Of a stretch of DNA of 36,034 bases, positions 15,575 to 24,206 are shown in pieces. The position numbers and the translations under genes were made by a program. Location: the NCBI GenBank assembly GCA_949737515.1, contig CATJCP010000372.1, forward strand, positions 1 to 36,034. Reading direction: 5' to 3'. How positions within the stretch are numbered: position 1 is the stretch's first letter; every line of letters begins with the position of its first letter. Under the pieces are notes generated by a model, which saw only the letters and a list, made by a program, of their open reading frames with translations, was not told the DNA's origin and searched no databases. The DNA is from an uncultured Oscillospiraceae bacterium. GTDB lineage: Bacteria > Bacillota > Clostridia > Oscillospirales > Ruminococcaceae.

Positions 15575-15623
15575 CAGCGTTTTCCACACCACATACCACT
15601 TTGCTAAAAAGGAGGAACAGCTC

Positions 15624-17003
15624 ATGCCAGAGGGAACCAGCCCCGCCCCATCGTATATGGATGCCGGAGACGCCCTTACACGGCAGATGCCATACAGCCT
15701 GGAAGCAGAACAGTCGGTACTGGGGGCTGTTCTGATTGATCCCGCCTGCCTTTCCGCGGTTTTGGAATATGTACGCGCTGAATCCTTTTACCGCCGCCAG
15801 CACCAGGAACTCTTTTCCATTATGGTCTCCATGTTTTCCTCCGGGCAGCCCATAGATTTTGTAACGGTCCTGGAGCGGGCGGTCTCCGAGTCGGTCTTTG
15901 AAACCGATCAGGCCGCCCGCCTTTATCTGGCGCAAATCGCCCAGATCGTCCCCACCACCGCCAATGTGGAGGCCTACGCCAAAATCGTCCAGGAAAAGCA
16001 TCAGCTCCGCAGCCTGATGGAAGCGGCGCGGGAAATCCTCCAGTCGGTTTCTGAGGGCGGTGGGGAGGACGCCTCCTCCCTCTTGGACATGGCGGAGCAG
16101 CGCATCTTTGAAATACGCCAGGGACGGGAGTCCTCAGGCCTTCAGCGCATTGACGAAATCATTATAAGCGCCTACGACCACCTCCAGCGCCTGACCGGCG
16201 AGGACCGGGATCAATATTTGGGTCTGTCCACCGGCTTTACGGATCTGGACAATATTCTGACCGGGCTGAACAAAACAGACCTGATCCTGGTGGCTGCCCG
16301 GCCGGCCATGGGCAAGTCCGCTGTAGGCCTGAATATTGCCGCCAATGTGGCCAAGCGCTATCAAAAAAAGGTGGCAATCTTCAACCTGGAGATGAGCAAG
16401 GAGCAGCTGGTAGAGCGTATGCTGTCCAGCGAAGGATCCATCACCGGCAACCTGATGCGCACCGGCAACCTCAAAGGAGACGACTGGGTCCGGCTGGCCA
16501 CTGCCGCCCAAACCCTTTCCGCGGCTCCCATTTATATTGACGATGCGCCGGGCATCAGTGTCCCGGAGATGAAGGCCCGCCTGAGAAGGATCAAGGACCT
16601 GGGGCTGGTGATTATCGATTACCTGCAGCTGATGACCACCGGCCGCCGGATCGAAAACCGCGTCCAGGAGGTCTCCGAGATCACCCGGAGCCTGAAGATC
16701 ATGGCCAAGGAGCTGAACGTCCCGGTTTTGACTCTGGCCCAGCTGTCCCGCGGGCCGGAATCCAGGTCGGACCACCGCCCGGTGCTTTCAGACCTGCGGG
16801 AATCCGGTTCCATTGAGCAGGACGCAGACAGCGTCATCTTCCTTTACCGCGATGCCTACTATAACCCGGAAACCGCCGAGCAAAACATTGCGGAGTTTAT
16901 CATCGCCAAAAACCGTCACGGCGAAACCGGGACGGTAAAGGTGGGGTGGGACGGGAGATACACTAGATTTTGTGGATTGGAGCGGTTCCGCGATGCGCCA
17001 TAA
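15624..17003 (+). CDS. dnaB: Replicative DNA helicase DnaB
   Basis: Hexameric fork helicase of 459 residues (called DnaC in Bacillus). The N-terminal DnaB domain starts PYSLEAEQSVLGAVLIDP (about 24-41) and runs to about 130, followed by the linker and the RecA-like domain. Motifs are Walker A ARPAMGKSA (225-233, Lys231), FNLEMSKEQLVERMLSSE, Walker B LVIIDYLQLM and the C-terminal LAQLSRGPESRSDHRPVLSDLRESGSIEQDADSVIFLYRDAYY with the Arg finger region. The ATG at 15624 follows AAGGAGGAACAGCTC. Upstream codons in the frame cross the terminator and are not coding. The end overlaps tilS by 11 bases. Confidence 0.97.
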   Translation: MPEGTSPAPSYMDAGDALTRQMPYSLEAEQSVLGAVLIDPACLSAVLEYVRAESFYRRQHQELFSIMVSMFSSGQPIDFVTVLERAVSESVFETDQAARLYLAQIAQIVPTTANVEAYAKIVQEKHQLRSLMEAAREILQSVSEGGGEDASSLLDMAEQRIFEIRQGRESSGLQRIDEIIISAYDHLQRLTGEDRDQYLGLSTGFTDLDNILTGLNKTDLILVAARPAMGKSAVGLNIAANVAKRYQKKVAIFNLEMSKEQLVERMLSSEGSITGNLMRTGNLKGDDWVRLATAAQTLSAAPIYIDDAPGISVPEMKARLRRIKDLGLVIIDYLQLMTTGRRIENRVQEVSEITRSLKIMAKELNVPVLTLAQLSRGPESRSDHRPVLSDLRESGSIEQDADSVIFLYRDAYYNPETAEQNIAEFIIAKNRHGETGTVKVGWDGRYTRFCGLERFRDAP

Positions 17004-18411
17004 CGTGTTGGAAGCCATTGAAAAGCACAGGATGCTCTTCCCAGGGGATGGGGTGATGGCGGCATTGTCCGGCGGGGCCGATTCGGTGGCCCTGCTCCAC
17101 TGCCTAGCCGGGCTTGCGGGAGAAATGGGATTTTTCCTTTCCGCCTGCCACGTAAACCATGGGATTCGAGGGGAGGAAGCTCTTCGGGACCAGAGGTTCT
17201 GCGAAAAACTCTGCCGGGAGCTGGGAATTCCCCTGACGGTGGAACAGACGGACGTCCCCGCCTTTGCGGCGGAGCGGAAACTGGGCCTGGAAGAGGCCGC
17301 CAGGGATCTGCGGTATGACTGCCTTTTCCAGGCCGCTAGGGAATGGCAAAAAAGGCTTTCACCGGGAACCTGTGTAAAGCTGGCCACAGCCCACACCCTC
17401 AGCGACAACCTGGAGACAATCCTCTTTTCCCTGGCCCGGGGAACCGGGTTGGCTGGGCTGTGCGGCATCCCCCCTGTCCGCCGGACAGAAGGAAAACCCG
17501 ATATCATCCGTCCCCTTCTGGAGGTCTCCCGCACTGAAATTGAGGAATACTGCCGGCAAAAACGGCTGGACTTTGTGGTGGACAGCACCAATTCAGATGA
17601 AAGCTATACCAGAAACAAGCTCCGCCACCGGGTCATTCCCCTTCTGCGGGAGATCAATCCCAATTTGGAACAGGCCGCCGCCCGCATGGCCGGTTCCCTC
17701 CAGGAGGACCGGGAATGTCTGGAAGGGTTGGCGAAGGACTTTATCCGGGAACACGGGCTGGACAACGACGGCCCTGTACTGGGAGGATTTTCCCGGGAAC
17801 CCTGGCTGGATCTCCCCCAGGGACTGGCGGTCCGGACGATACAAGGGCTGCTTGCCCAAAGGGGGATTCCCTATGACAGCAAACGCCTTGCCCTCTGCTG
17901 CCAAGCTGCCCGTAAGGGTCAGGGAGCTGTGGAGGTGGAAAAGGGTTTTTTCCTGAAAGCCTCTCCCTCTCAGATCCGGCTGGAGATGCAATGGACGCCC
18001 CTCCCCTACTTTGAACACACTGTACACTGGGATATCCCGGTGGCGGCAGCGGGAAAAATTTACGCTTTTCGGCTTTTGGATTGTGAACAAACTGAAAAAT
18101 TTAAAAAAAACTGCCGGAACCGCTTAAAAAATTGTCTTGACTATGATAAAATATATGGTATTGTCAAAGTAAGGCAAAAGAGGGACGGGGACTCTTACGT
18201 CCCTTGGGGACGTTCGGGAAGCCATTCGCTGAAAAAGCTGTTCCAGGAAGCGGGAGTCGCCCCCTTTTGGCGCAGCCGTTCTGCAGTCCTGGAGGACCAG
18301 GAAGGTATCCTGTGGGCAGAATCCATCGGATGCAGCGGCAGAGCGGCCCCTGGCCCTGATACCACGCGGCTGGTGACCATCCACATAGAGGACAGCCGGA
18401 AAGAGACATAA
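16993..18411 (+). CDS. tilS: tRNA(Ile)-lysidine synthetase TilS
   Basis: Enzyme of 472 residues that adds lysine to C34 of the tRNA(Ile) CAU anticodon, using ATP, so that it reads AUA. The N-terminal PP-loop ATP pyrophosphatase domain carries SGGADS (26-31), CHVNHGIRGEEALRDQ, LGLEEAARDLRYDCLF, ATAHTLSDNLETILFSLARGTGLAGLCGIPP, RPLL and FVVDSTNSDESYTRNKLRHRVIPLL. The C-terminal part has the substrate-binding SLKKLFQEAGVAPFWRSRSAVLE. Start: ATG 16993 lies 10 bases after GGAG. A GTG at 16972 is possible but has no ribosome site. It overlaps the dnaB end and leads into hpt and ftsH, the usual tilS-hpt-ftsH order. A stretch near 18090-18180 is unusually A/T-rich for the gene. Confidence 0.96.
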   Translation: MRHNVLEAIEKHRMLFPGDGVMAALSGGADSVALLHCLAGLAGEMGFFLSACHVNHGIRGEEALRDQRFCEKLCRELGIPLTVEQTDVPAFAAERKLGLEEAARDLRYDCLFQAAREWQKRLSPGTCVKLATAHTLSDNLETILFSLARGTGLAGLCGIPPVRRTEGKPDIIRPLLEVSRTEIEEYCRQKRLDFVVDSTNSDESYTRNKLRHRVIPLLREINPNLEQAAARMAGSLQEDRECLEGLAKDFIREHGLDNDGPVLGGFSREPWLDLPQGLAVRTIQGLLAQRGIPYDSKRLALCCQAARKGQGAVEVEKGFFLKASPSQIRLEMQWTPLPYFEHTVHWDIPVAAAGKIYAFRLLDCEQTEKFKKNCRNRLKNCLDYDKIYGIVKVRQKRDGDSYVPWGRSGSHSLKKLFQEAGVAPFWRSRSAVLEDQEGILWAESIGCSGRAAPGPDTTRLVTIHIEDSRKET

Positions 18412-18422
18412 TGGAGGATAGT

Positions 18423-18977
18423 ATGATTCATACAGAAATGGATGAGGATATTTTAAAGGTTTTGATCTCCCAGGAGGAGCTGCAGGACTGCGTCCGTAAA
18501 ATGGGAGAGCAGATCAGTCAGGATTATCAGGGGAAAAACCTGCTGATGGTCAGCGTGCTGAAGGGTTCGGTAGTATTCATGGCTGATCTGATGCGGGCCG
18601 TTTCCATCCCTGCACAGATTGATTTTATGTCGGTTTCCAGCTATGGGGCCGGTGTAAAGTCCTCCGGTGTGGTTAAAATAATCAAAGACCTAGACCAGCA
18701 GCTGGAGGGAAAGGACCTTCTGATCGTGGAGGATATCCTGGACAGCGGAATGACTTTAAGCTATCTGTCTGATATTTTAAAGGCCCGCCGGCCCAACAGT
18801 ATCCGCATCGCCACCCTGCTGGATAAGCCCGAGCGCCGCACCGCCAATATTCAGGCCGACTATTTCGGCTTCCAGGTGCCTGACGCCTTTGTGGTGGGAT
18901 ATGGACTGGACTACAATGAAAAGTACCGCAATCTTCCCTATATCGGCATCCTGAAACCCCAGGTTTATGCAAAATAA
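18423..18977 (+). CDS. hpt: Hypoxanthine phosphoribosyltransferase
   Basis: Purine salvage enzyme of 184 residues converting hypoxanthine (and guanine) with PRPP to IMP or GMP. Motifs are VSVLKGSVVFMADLMR (flexible-loop and PPi site), IDFMSVSSYG (catalytic loop), LLIVEDILDSGMTL (PRPP-binding, 102-112) and the base-binding DAFVVGYGLDYNEKYRNLPYIG. I chose the ATG at 18423 because GGAGGATAGT lies just before it. The ATG at 18411 overlaps the tilS stop by one base and has a poor ribosome site. It is translationally coupled to tilS. Confidence 0.95.
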   Translation: MIHTEMDEDILKVLISQEELQDCVRKMGEQISQDYQGKNLLMVSVLKGSVVFMADLMRAVSIPAQIDFMSVSSYGAGVKSSGVVKIIKDLDQQLEGKDLLIVEDILDSGMTLSYLSDILKARRPNSIRIATLLDKPERRTANIQADYFGFQVPDAFVVGYGLDYNEKYRNLPYIGILKPQVYAK

Positions 18978-19015
18978 TTCTTTGGCAGGCCTTTCTTTCC
19001 TAACGGCAAATACAC

Positions 19016-19035
19016 GTCAAACCGGGCGTTTGACA
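19016..19035 (+). promoter_or_regulatory. Perfect palindrome over the ftsH -35 element
   Basis: GTCAAAC (19016-19022) and GTTTGAC (19028-19034) form a perfect 7-base inverted repeat with a 5-base centre. It overlaps a consensus TTGACA (19030-19035). No good -10 lies at 17 bases (only A/T-rich AAATTC-like sequence). This suggests an operator controlling ftsH. It is not the direct-repeat CtsR box or the CIRCE element. Confidence 0.4.
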
Positions 19036-19077
19036 TTTGAAATACAGCCCATGGAAATTCTACCGTAAAAGGAGTGG

Positions 19078-21051
19078 ATGTTTTTGGCAGGTAAAAAAGG
19101 CGGTGGGTTCGGCATCTACATTGCCGTGCTGCTGGCGTTGACCCTCATTGCCGCCATGATGTTTTCGACCATGAATACGCAGTCCAACACCCTGATGATC
19201 TATTCGGATGTTGTGCAGCTCTTTGAAGAGGGCAAGGTGGAGGAGTACACTCTGGATTTCAACAACGGCCTGCTCTCCATGAAGGTGAAGGGTCATGCAC
19301 AGAAGGTGGACTACTATGTCGCCAACATTTCCATCTTCCGGGACGACGTTGAGCAATATGTCAGGGAGCACAACCAAAATGCTTCCCCAAATGACCGCAT
19401 CAAACGCGATTATATCCCGCCGAGGTCCACTCCTTGGTGGGTGACGTTGCTTCCCACCCTTCTGCTGATCGCCTCTATGGCGGCGCTGTGGTTCTTTATG
19501 ATGCGCCAGGCCGGTGGCGGCGGCAATGTGATGAGCTTTGGCAAGGCCAAGATGAAAGCACAGAACGAAGGACGGAAGGTCACCTTTGCCGATGTGGCCG
19601 GAGCCGACGAGGAAAAGGCGGAGCTGGAGGAAATCGTTGGGTTTCTGAAAGACCCCCGCAAGTACAGCGACCTGGGGGCCAGAATCCCCAAGGGCGTGCT
19701 TTTGATGGGCCCTCCCGGAACCGGTAAAACCCTGTTGGCCCGCGCTGTGGCGGGGGAGGCGGGGGTTCCCTTCTTCTCCATCTCTGGCTCGGACTTTGTG
19801 GAAATGTTCGTAGGCGTGGGCGCCTCCCGCGTTCGGGATCTGTTTGACCAGGCCAAGAAAAACGCGCCCAGCATTGTGTTCATAGACGAGATCGACGCTG
19901 TGGGCCGCCACCGCGGCGCAGGCCTGGGCGGCGGCCACGACGAACGGGAGCAGACCCTCAACCAGCTGCTGGTGGAGATGGACGGCTTTGCCGCCAATTC
20001 AGGGGTCATTGTCATAGCTGCTACCAACCGGCGGGATATCCTTGACCCGGCGTTGCTCCGCCCGGGACGGTTTGACCGCCAGGTGGCAGTTTCTTATCCC
20101 GATATCAAGGGGCGGGAGGCCATTTTAAAGGTTCACACCCGCAACAAGCCCATGGGGCCGGATGTGGAGCTGCCCACCATCGCCAAGACTACTGCTGGGT
20201 TTACAGGGGCTGACCTGGAAAACCTGGTAAACGAGGCCGCACTGCTGGCTGTGAAAAAGGGCCGGCTGGCCATTACCATGGAGGATATTGAGGAAGCCAC
20301 CATCAAAGTGGTGGCTGGACCGGAGAAAAAGTCCCACGTGGTGCCCCCCAAGGATAAACGGCTGACCGCCTTCCACGAGGCGGGCCATGCGGTGTGCACC
20401 TATTATTGTGAGACCCAGGATCCTGTACACCAGGTTTCTATCATCCCCAGGGGAATGGCGGGCGGGTTTACCATGTCCCTGCCCACTGAGGACCGCAACT
20501 ACCGCCGCAAAACCGAGATGGAGGAGGACCTTGTGGTCCTGCTGGGAGGCCGCGTTGCAGAACAGATTGTACTGGACGACATTTCTACCGGCGCCTCCAA
20601 CGATATCCAGCGGGCCACTGACCTGGCCCGGAGCATGGTGACCAGATACGGGTTCAGCGAAAAGCTGGGGCCCATCGTCTACGGCACCGACCAAAACGAG
20701 GTGTTCCTTGGCCGGGACTTTAACCAAACCAGATGCTCCGAGGAGGTTGCGGGACTGATTGACAGCGAGGTCCGCAGGCTGATTGATACAGCCTATAACC
20801 ACACCCGTACTATTCTGAAGGACCATATAGACCAGCTGCACACTGTGGCCAACTACCTATTCGACCATGAAAAGATCGAAGCGGATGAATTTATCGACTT
20901 GATGACCGGTGTGCTGACAGCCAGCCAAAATGCGGAGGAAGGTTTCTTTGATCAAAAGGAGGCCGCCCCTGCAGCTTCTGAGGAACAATCTGAGCCGGAA
21001 GTCCAGGAAGAGGCGGACACGGCCAGCGATATTCCCGACAAAAACGAATAG
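19078..21051 (+). CDS. ftsH: ATP-dependent zinc metalloprotease FtsH
   Basis: Membrane AAA+ protease of about 657 residues that degrades misfolded membrane proteins and selected regulators. TM1 (about 12-31), an external domain of about 85 residues and TM2 (about 121-142) are followed by the AAA module: Walker A GPPGTGKT (211-218), pore FVGVGA (about 244-249), Walker B IVFIDEID (266-273) and [12 protein letters not shown]. The zinc protease site is HEAGH (433-437), with a distal Asp in [14 protein letters not shown]. The acidic C-terminal tail of about 35 residues looks disordered. The ATG at 19078 is only 3 bases from GGAG. The TTG two codons later (19084) is better spaced and may be the real start. 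Conserved position after hpt. Confidence 0.97.
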   Translation: MFLAGKKGGGFGIYIAVLLALTLIAAMMFSTMNTQSNTLMIYSDVVQLFEEGKVEEYTLDFNNGLLSMKVKGHAQKVDYYVANISIFRDDVEQYVREHNQNASPNDRIKRDYIPPRSTPWWVTLLPTLLLIASMAALWFFMMRQAGGGGNVMSFGKAKMKAQNEGRKVTFADVAGADEEKAELEEIVGFLKDPRKYSDLGARIPKGVLLMGPPGTGKTLLARAVAGEAGVPFFSISGSDFVEMFVGVGASRVRDLFDQAKKNAPSIVFIDEIDAVGRHRGAGLGGGHDEREQTLNQLLVEMDGFAANSGVIVIAATNRRDILDPALLRPGRFDRQVAVSYPDIKGREAILKVHTRNKPMGPDVELPTIAKTTAGFTGADLENLVNEAALLAVKKGRLAITMEDIEEATIKVVAGPEKKSHVVPPKDKRLTAFHEAGHAVCTYYCETQDPVHQVSIIPRGMAGGFTMSLPTEDRNYRRKTEMEEDLVVLLGGRVAEQIVLDDISTGASNDIQRATDLARSMVTRYGFSEKLGPIVYGTDQNEVFLGRDFNQTRCSEEVAGLIDSEVRRLIDTAYNHTRTILKDHIDQLHTVANYLFDHEKIEADEFIDLMTGVLTASQNAEEGFFDQKEAAPAASEEQSEPEVQEEADTASDIPDKNE

Positions 21052-21054
21052 CTT

Positions 21055-21107
21055 AAAATAAAATGGAAATTGCCCTTGTTTGAGCAAGGGCAATTTCCAT
21101 TTTATTT
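21055..21107. terminator. Bidirectional terminator between ftsH and the pyrophosphatase gene
   Basis: Near-perfect 23-base stem (21055-21078 with 21085-21107), 6-base loop, A-rich on one side and T-rich on the other. It serves both convergent genes. Confidence 0.95.
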
Positions 21108-21115
21108 CTGTCACT

Positions 21116-22732
21116 CTATCCCCAAAGGGCAGAAAGCATGGGGATAATCTGCATTTTTCTGGACATCACATGGGGTAGAAAGGCCTCGTGCTCCCTAAGC
21201 TCGGTGTTAAAGGCCTTTTGAAAGGTATCCTCTCCCCCGATGCACAACACCCTACTCCCTTCCAGCAGGACGTCGGTCAACATCAGCAGAACCATGCTGT
21301 ATCCGTGCTCGGCACGGGCAGATTCCATCAGGCGGAGAAAATCCTCCTTCCGCTGGATCTGGCGGTCTGAATCCATACAGGTGATCTGGCTGACGCCAAA
21401 GTTGTGGCCCGCAATATGGAACTCCTTAAAGTCCGCCCGGAACAGCTGCTCCACCGGTTTATCTCCTGGGGCAGAGGCGGAAAAGATCGCCTGGCCCAGT
21501 TCCTCCAGGGACAGGCCGGCAATATGGGCCATGCGCTCAGCCATCTTTCGGTCCGTCGCGGTAGAGGTAGGGGACTTAAACAGAACTGTATCCGAAACAA
21601 TGGCCGCAGCCATCAGCCCAGCCAGCTTGGGAGAAGGCATCAGCCCCCGCTCCTGGTACATTCCCGCCACAATGGTACAGGTACTGCCTACCGGCTCGTT
21701 GCGGACATAAATGGGGTTCTTTGTCTGTATATCCGCCAGGCGGTGGTGGTCGATAATGGCCAGTATATCCGTTTGTTCCAACCCAGGCACAGACTGGGCA
21801 GCCTCATTGTGGTCCACCAGCACCACCTTTTTCCGCCTCGGCCGGATCAGATGGTAGCGGGAAAGGGTTCCCACCACCCTTTCCTGGCTGTCCAGAATGG
21901 GGTAGCTGCGGTAGCGGCTTTGTAGGACAACCTCCCTCACATCGTCTATATAGTCCTCCAGATGGAAGGCGGTGATATTTTCCTTCTGGGCCAGCCGCTC
22001 CACGGGAATGGCCTGGAAAATGCGGCGGATCGTGCGGTAGCTGTCGTAAGGGGTGGAGATAATGCAGGTGTTTTTGGCGTACTGACGGATCTCCTCCGGC
22101 AGCTCCGTTTGGCACAGGACAATACAGGCCACCCCGAATTCCGCTGCCTGGCGGAGCATCTCCGGCTGGTTGCCGCAGATCAGGATGGTCTCCTTCCGGC
22201 GAAAAGGGGGAAGCTCCCCCGACTGGGGCAGCGCTAAAACCACCTCGCCGGAAATGGTGTTGACAACATTCTCTGTCTCATGGAGCAGCTGCCCCTCCAG
22301 CACGCTTAAAATATTAAAAACCGGCACATCCTGCAGGTTTGGAGCTTCAGCTGTCTGCATATCAAAGGCCGCGATATCCCCGGCAGTGAGCATCCCCCGC
22401 AGTCGGCCCTCGTCATCGGTGACAGGGATGGCGGAAACCGGTTTATCCTCCTTCATCGCAGACCAGGCACGGTTGACTGTCACCGCCTCGTGTAGGATCG
22501 GGGGTACGTCAAAATCCAGATCTTGTACTTGGGTGCGCATGTTCTTGACAAACATGGGCGGGTCAAAGCCAAAGCGTTTTAAAATAAGCCTGGTTTCATC
22601 GCTGAGGTGGCCCAGCCGGGCGGCCACAAACTGCCGCTCCCCCAAGGCGTTGCGCAGGGACGCATAGGCCATGGCGGAAACCACCGAGTCGGTATCCGGG
22701 TTGCGGTGGCCGGTGACGTAAATTCTCTCCAT
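21116..22732 (-). CDS. Manganese-dependent inorganic pyrophosphatase with CBS-DRTGG insert
   Basis: Family II (DHH) pyrophosphatase of 538 residues. The N-terminal metal motif is YVTGHRNPDTDS (His9, Asp13, Asp15). The DHH core is interrupted by a regulatory insert: first CBS half with AWSAMKEDKPVSAIPVTDDEGRLRGMLTAGDIAAFD, a DRTGG domain (from NTISGEVVLALPQ to CIVLCQTELPEEIRQYA), and the second CBS half ending YPILDSQERVVGTLSRYHL. The core resumes with VVLVDHNEAAQSVPG, ILAIIDHHRLADI and PVGSTCTIV. The C-terminal DHHA2 domain contains the active-site SRKMQIIPML. Known CBS-DRTGG pyrophosphatases are inhibited by AMP/ADP and activated by diadenosine polyphosphates. ATG 22732 has AAGGAG upstream; the earlier start at 22771 is not needed. 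Confidence 0.95.
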   Translation of the reverse strand: MERIYVTGHRNPDTDSVVSAMAYASLRNALGERQFVAARLGHLSDETRLILKRFGFDPPMFVKNMRTQVQDLDFDVPPILHEAVTVNRAWSAMKEDKPVSAIPVTDDEGRLRGMLTAGDIAAFDMQTAEAPNLQDVPVFNILSVLEGQLLHETENVVNTISGEVVLALPQSGELPPFRRKETILICGNQPEMLRQAAEFGVACIVLCQTELPEEIRQYAKNTCIISTPYDSYRTIRRIFQAIPVERLAQKENITAFHLEDYIDDVREVVLQSRYRSYPILDSQERVVGTLSRYHLIRPRRKKVVLVDHNEAAQSVPGLEQTDILAIIDHHRLADIQTKNPIYVRNEPVGSTCTIVAGMYQERGLMPSPKLAGLMAAAIVSDTVLFKSPTSTATDRKMAERMAHIAGLSLEELGQAIFSASAPGDKPVEQLFRADFKEFHIAGHNFGVSQITCMDSDRQIQRKEDFLRLMESARAEHGYSMVLLMLTDVLLEGSRVLCIGGEDTFQKAFNTELREHEAFLPHVMSRKMQIIPMLSALWG

Positions 22733-22761
22733 ATCCTTCGCTCTCCTTTCTGTCTTGTTGC

Positions 22762-22790
22762 ATTTTAACACATTTTTTACCGGATGGCAA
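22762..22790 (-). promoter_or_regulatory. Promoter of the pyrophosphatase gene
   Basis: On the minus strand TTGCCA (22785-22790), a 17-base spacer and TAAAAT (22762-22767), about 30 bases before the ATG. Confidence 0.7.
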
Positions 22791-22848
22791 CGCCGTCCCC
22801 GCCGTTTTCCGGCGATTCCGCAGGCATTTGGAATAAACAGCCTTTGAG

Positions 22849-22906
22849 TTGAAACGGAATGCTCAATAGTTCGTTGATTGTCAAGGAATTGGGTATATGA
22901 TAAAAT
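22849..22906 (+). promoter_or_regulatory. Promoter and possible operator of the XRE-PurM/ABC exporter operon
   Basis: TTGTCA (22878-22883), a 17-base spacer and TAAAAT (22901-22906). A short palindrome TTGA-TTG-TCAA (22874-22884) covers the -35, and a second TTGA...TCAA pair lies upstream (22849-22852, 22863-22866). These could be binding sites of the XRE protein encoded next, which would make it autoregulated. The promoter is well supported; the operator is a guess. Confidence 0.6.
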
Positions 22907-22946
22907 TTAATTAAAACACAAAGTGATAAACGATGGAGGAAGGATT

Positions 22947-24206
22947 ATGCTTGACAAGGAAAAGGTTGGAAGGGCAATTTTAGAGCAGCGGAAAATCAAG
23001 GGTTTGACCCAGAAGCAGCTTGCCGAACTGCTGAACGTATCCTATCAGGCGGTTTCCAGATGGGAACAGGGAATCAGCCTGCCGTCAGTGGATATGATCT
23101 ATGATATCGCCAGAAACCTTGAAACCACTGTAGATTTTCTGCTCAACGGCCTTTCTGAGGAAAGAAGGGTCATCAGCTATCTGGATACCGGGCTGGATAT
23201 CCGGCAGCTTTACATTACAAAGCACAGATTGGACGGCCTTATCACCAAGGACGATTCGTTGATCCATACCCATTATACAGAACCGGTATTTTTCAAACCG
23301 GCCATCTCCGGTATGGAGGAACCGGTATGCGTATTCGCAAACCATGTGCCCGGCTCTAAGGAACGTTTTGCAGTTGAAAATGGATATGACAGGGAAATAT
23401 GTATGGACCTGGTGGCCTCCGCTGCCAATAACCTGATACGGTTTGGGGTAAAACCCGCGGTCTTTCAGGCCAATATGGTCTGCGGCAACAACGACGGCGG
23501 CCAAATTTTGACAATGGGGGAAGCCTTTAAAGAAGCCTGTGAGGACTGCGGGATATCGTTTGCCGGCATGGAGATATCAGGCCAAGCGGTCAATTACCAT
23601 ATCGGGGAATACCAATTAAAGGGCATGGCTATGGGATATGTGGACAGGAAAAATATCATCACAGGGGAACAGATCACAGAGGGCGACCTGATCGTCGGGC
23701 TGCATACCGACGGCATCTCAAACGTCAGCTACCCTTTTGTCAAGGTAATGATTGACAGAAGGCCGGATATCCTATACGCAAAGGTGGATGAGCAAAATTT
23801 ACTGATAGATGAGATCATGAAACCCAACAACTGCTATGTAAATGTAATCAGCGAACTGATGGGACAAAACCTATTACATGGGATTTACAAAATCAGAAGG
23901 GATTTATTCCACTGGGAAAGTTCCCGCACAATGCCAAGGGGACTTGGTGCGGGGATTTCTTTGGAATCAATACCCATTCCCCCAATGTTCCGGTATCTTT
24001 ATGATTTAAATATGATGGACTGGGAGTGTTTTCTCAACTCCTTTTCCTTTGGAATCGGCATGATGCTGATTATCCCAAGGGCGCAGTATGAACGGGCAGT
24101 GGAAATGATTGAAAGACACCATAAATGCTGCCTGATGGGAAAGATAGAGCAGAATGACGAGCACCCCGACGAAATGGTATGGATGGAAGGGGTATTTAAA
24201 TGGTAA
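22947..24206 (+). CDS. XRE helix-turn-helix regulator fused to a PurM/AIR-synthase-like domain
   Basis: Fusion of 419 residues. Residues 6-66 are a Cro/C1-type helix-turn-helix (LTQKQLAELLNVSYQAVSRWEQGISLPSVDMIYDIARNL). From about 120 onward the protein follows the PurM (FGAM cyclo-ligase) fold: VFANHVPGSKERFAV, ICMDLVASAANNLIRFGVKPAVFQ (PurM GIDLVAMxVNDxxxxGAEPLFF), GDLIVGLHTDGISNVSYPFVKVM (246-268, PurM GDVxxGLxSSGxHSNGYSLVR), and FSFGIGMMLIIPRAQYERAVEMIE (366-389). Key PurM positions are changed: the DGVGTK and GGETAEMP motifs are gone and ND is NN. Catalysis is thus doubtful, and the domain may sense a purine ligand. ATG 22947 follows GGAGGAAGGATT. It overlaps the exporter gene by 7 bases, which makes it the likely regulator of the exporter. 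Confidence 0.8.
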   Translation: MLDKEKVGRAILEQRKIKGLTQKQLAELLNVSYQAVSRWEQGISLPSVDMIYDIARNLETTVDFLLNGLSEERRVISYLDTGLDIRQLYITKHRLDGLITKDDSLIHTHYTEPVFFKPAISGMEEPVCVFANHVPGSKERFAVENGYDREICMDLVASAANNLIRFGVKPAVFQANMVCGNNDGGQILTMGEAFKEACEDCGISFAGMEISGQAVNYHIGEYQLKGMAMGYVDRKNIITGEQITEGDLIVGLHTDGISNVSYPFVKVMIDRRPDILYAKVDEQNLLIDEIMKPNNCYVNVISELMGQNLLHGIYKIRRDLFHWESSRTMPRGLGAGISLESIPIPPMFRYLYDLNMMDWECFLNSFSFGIGMMLIIPRAQYERAVEMIERHHKCCLMGKIEQNDEHPDEMVWMEGVFKW

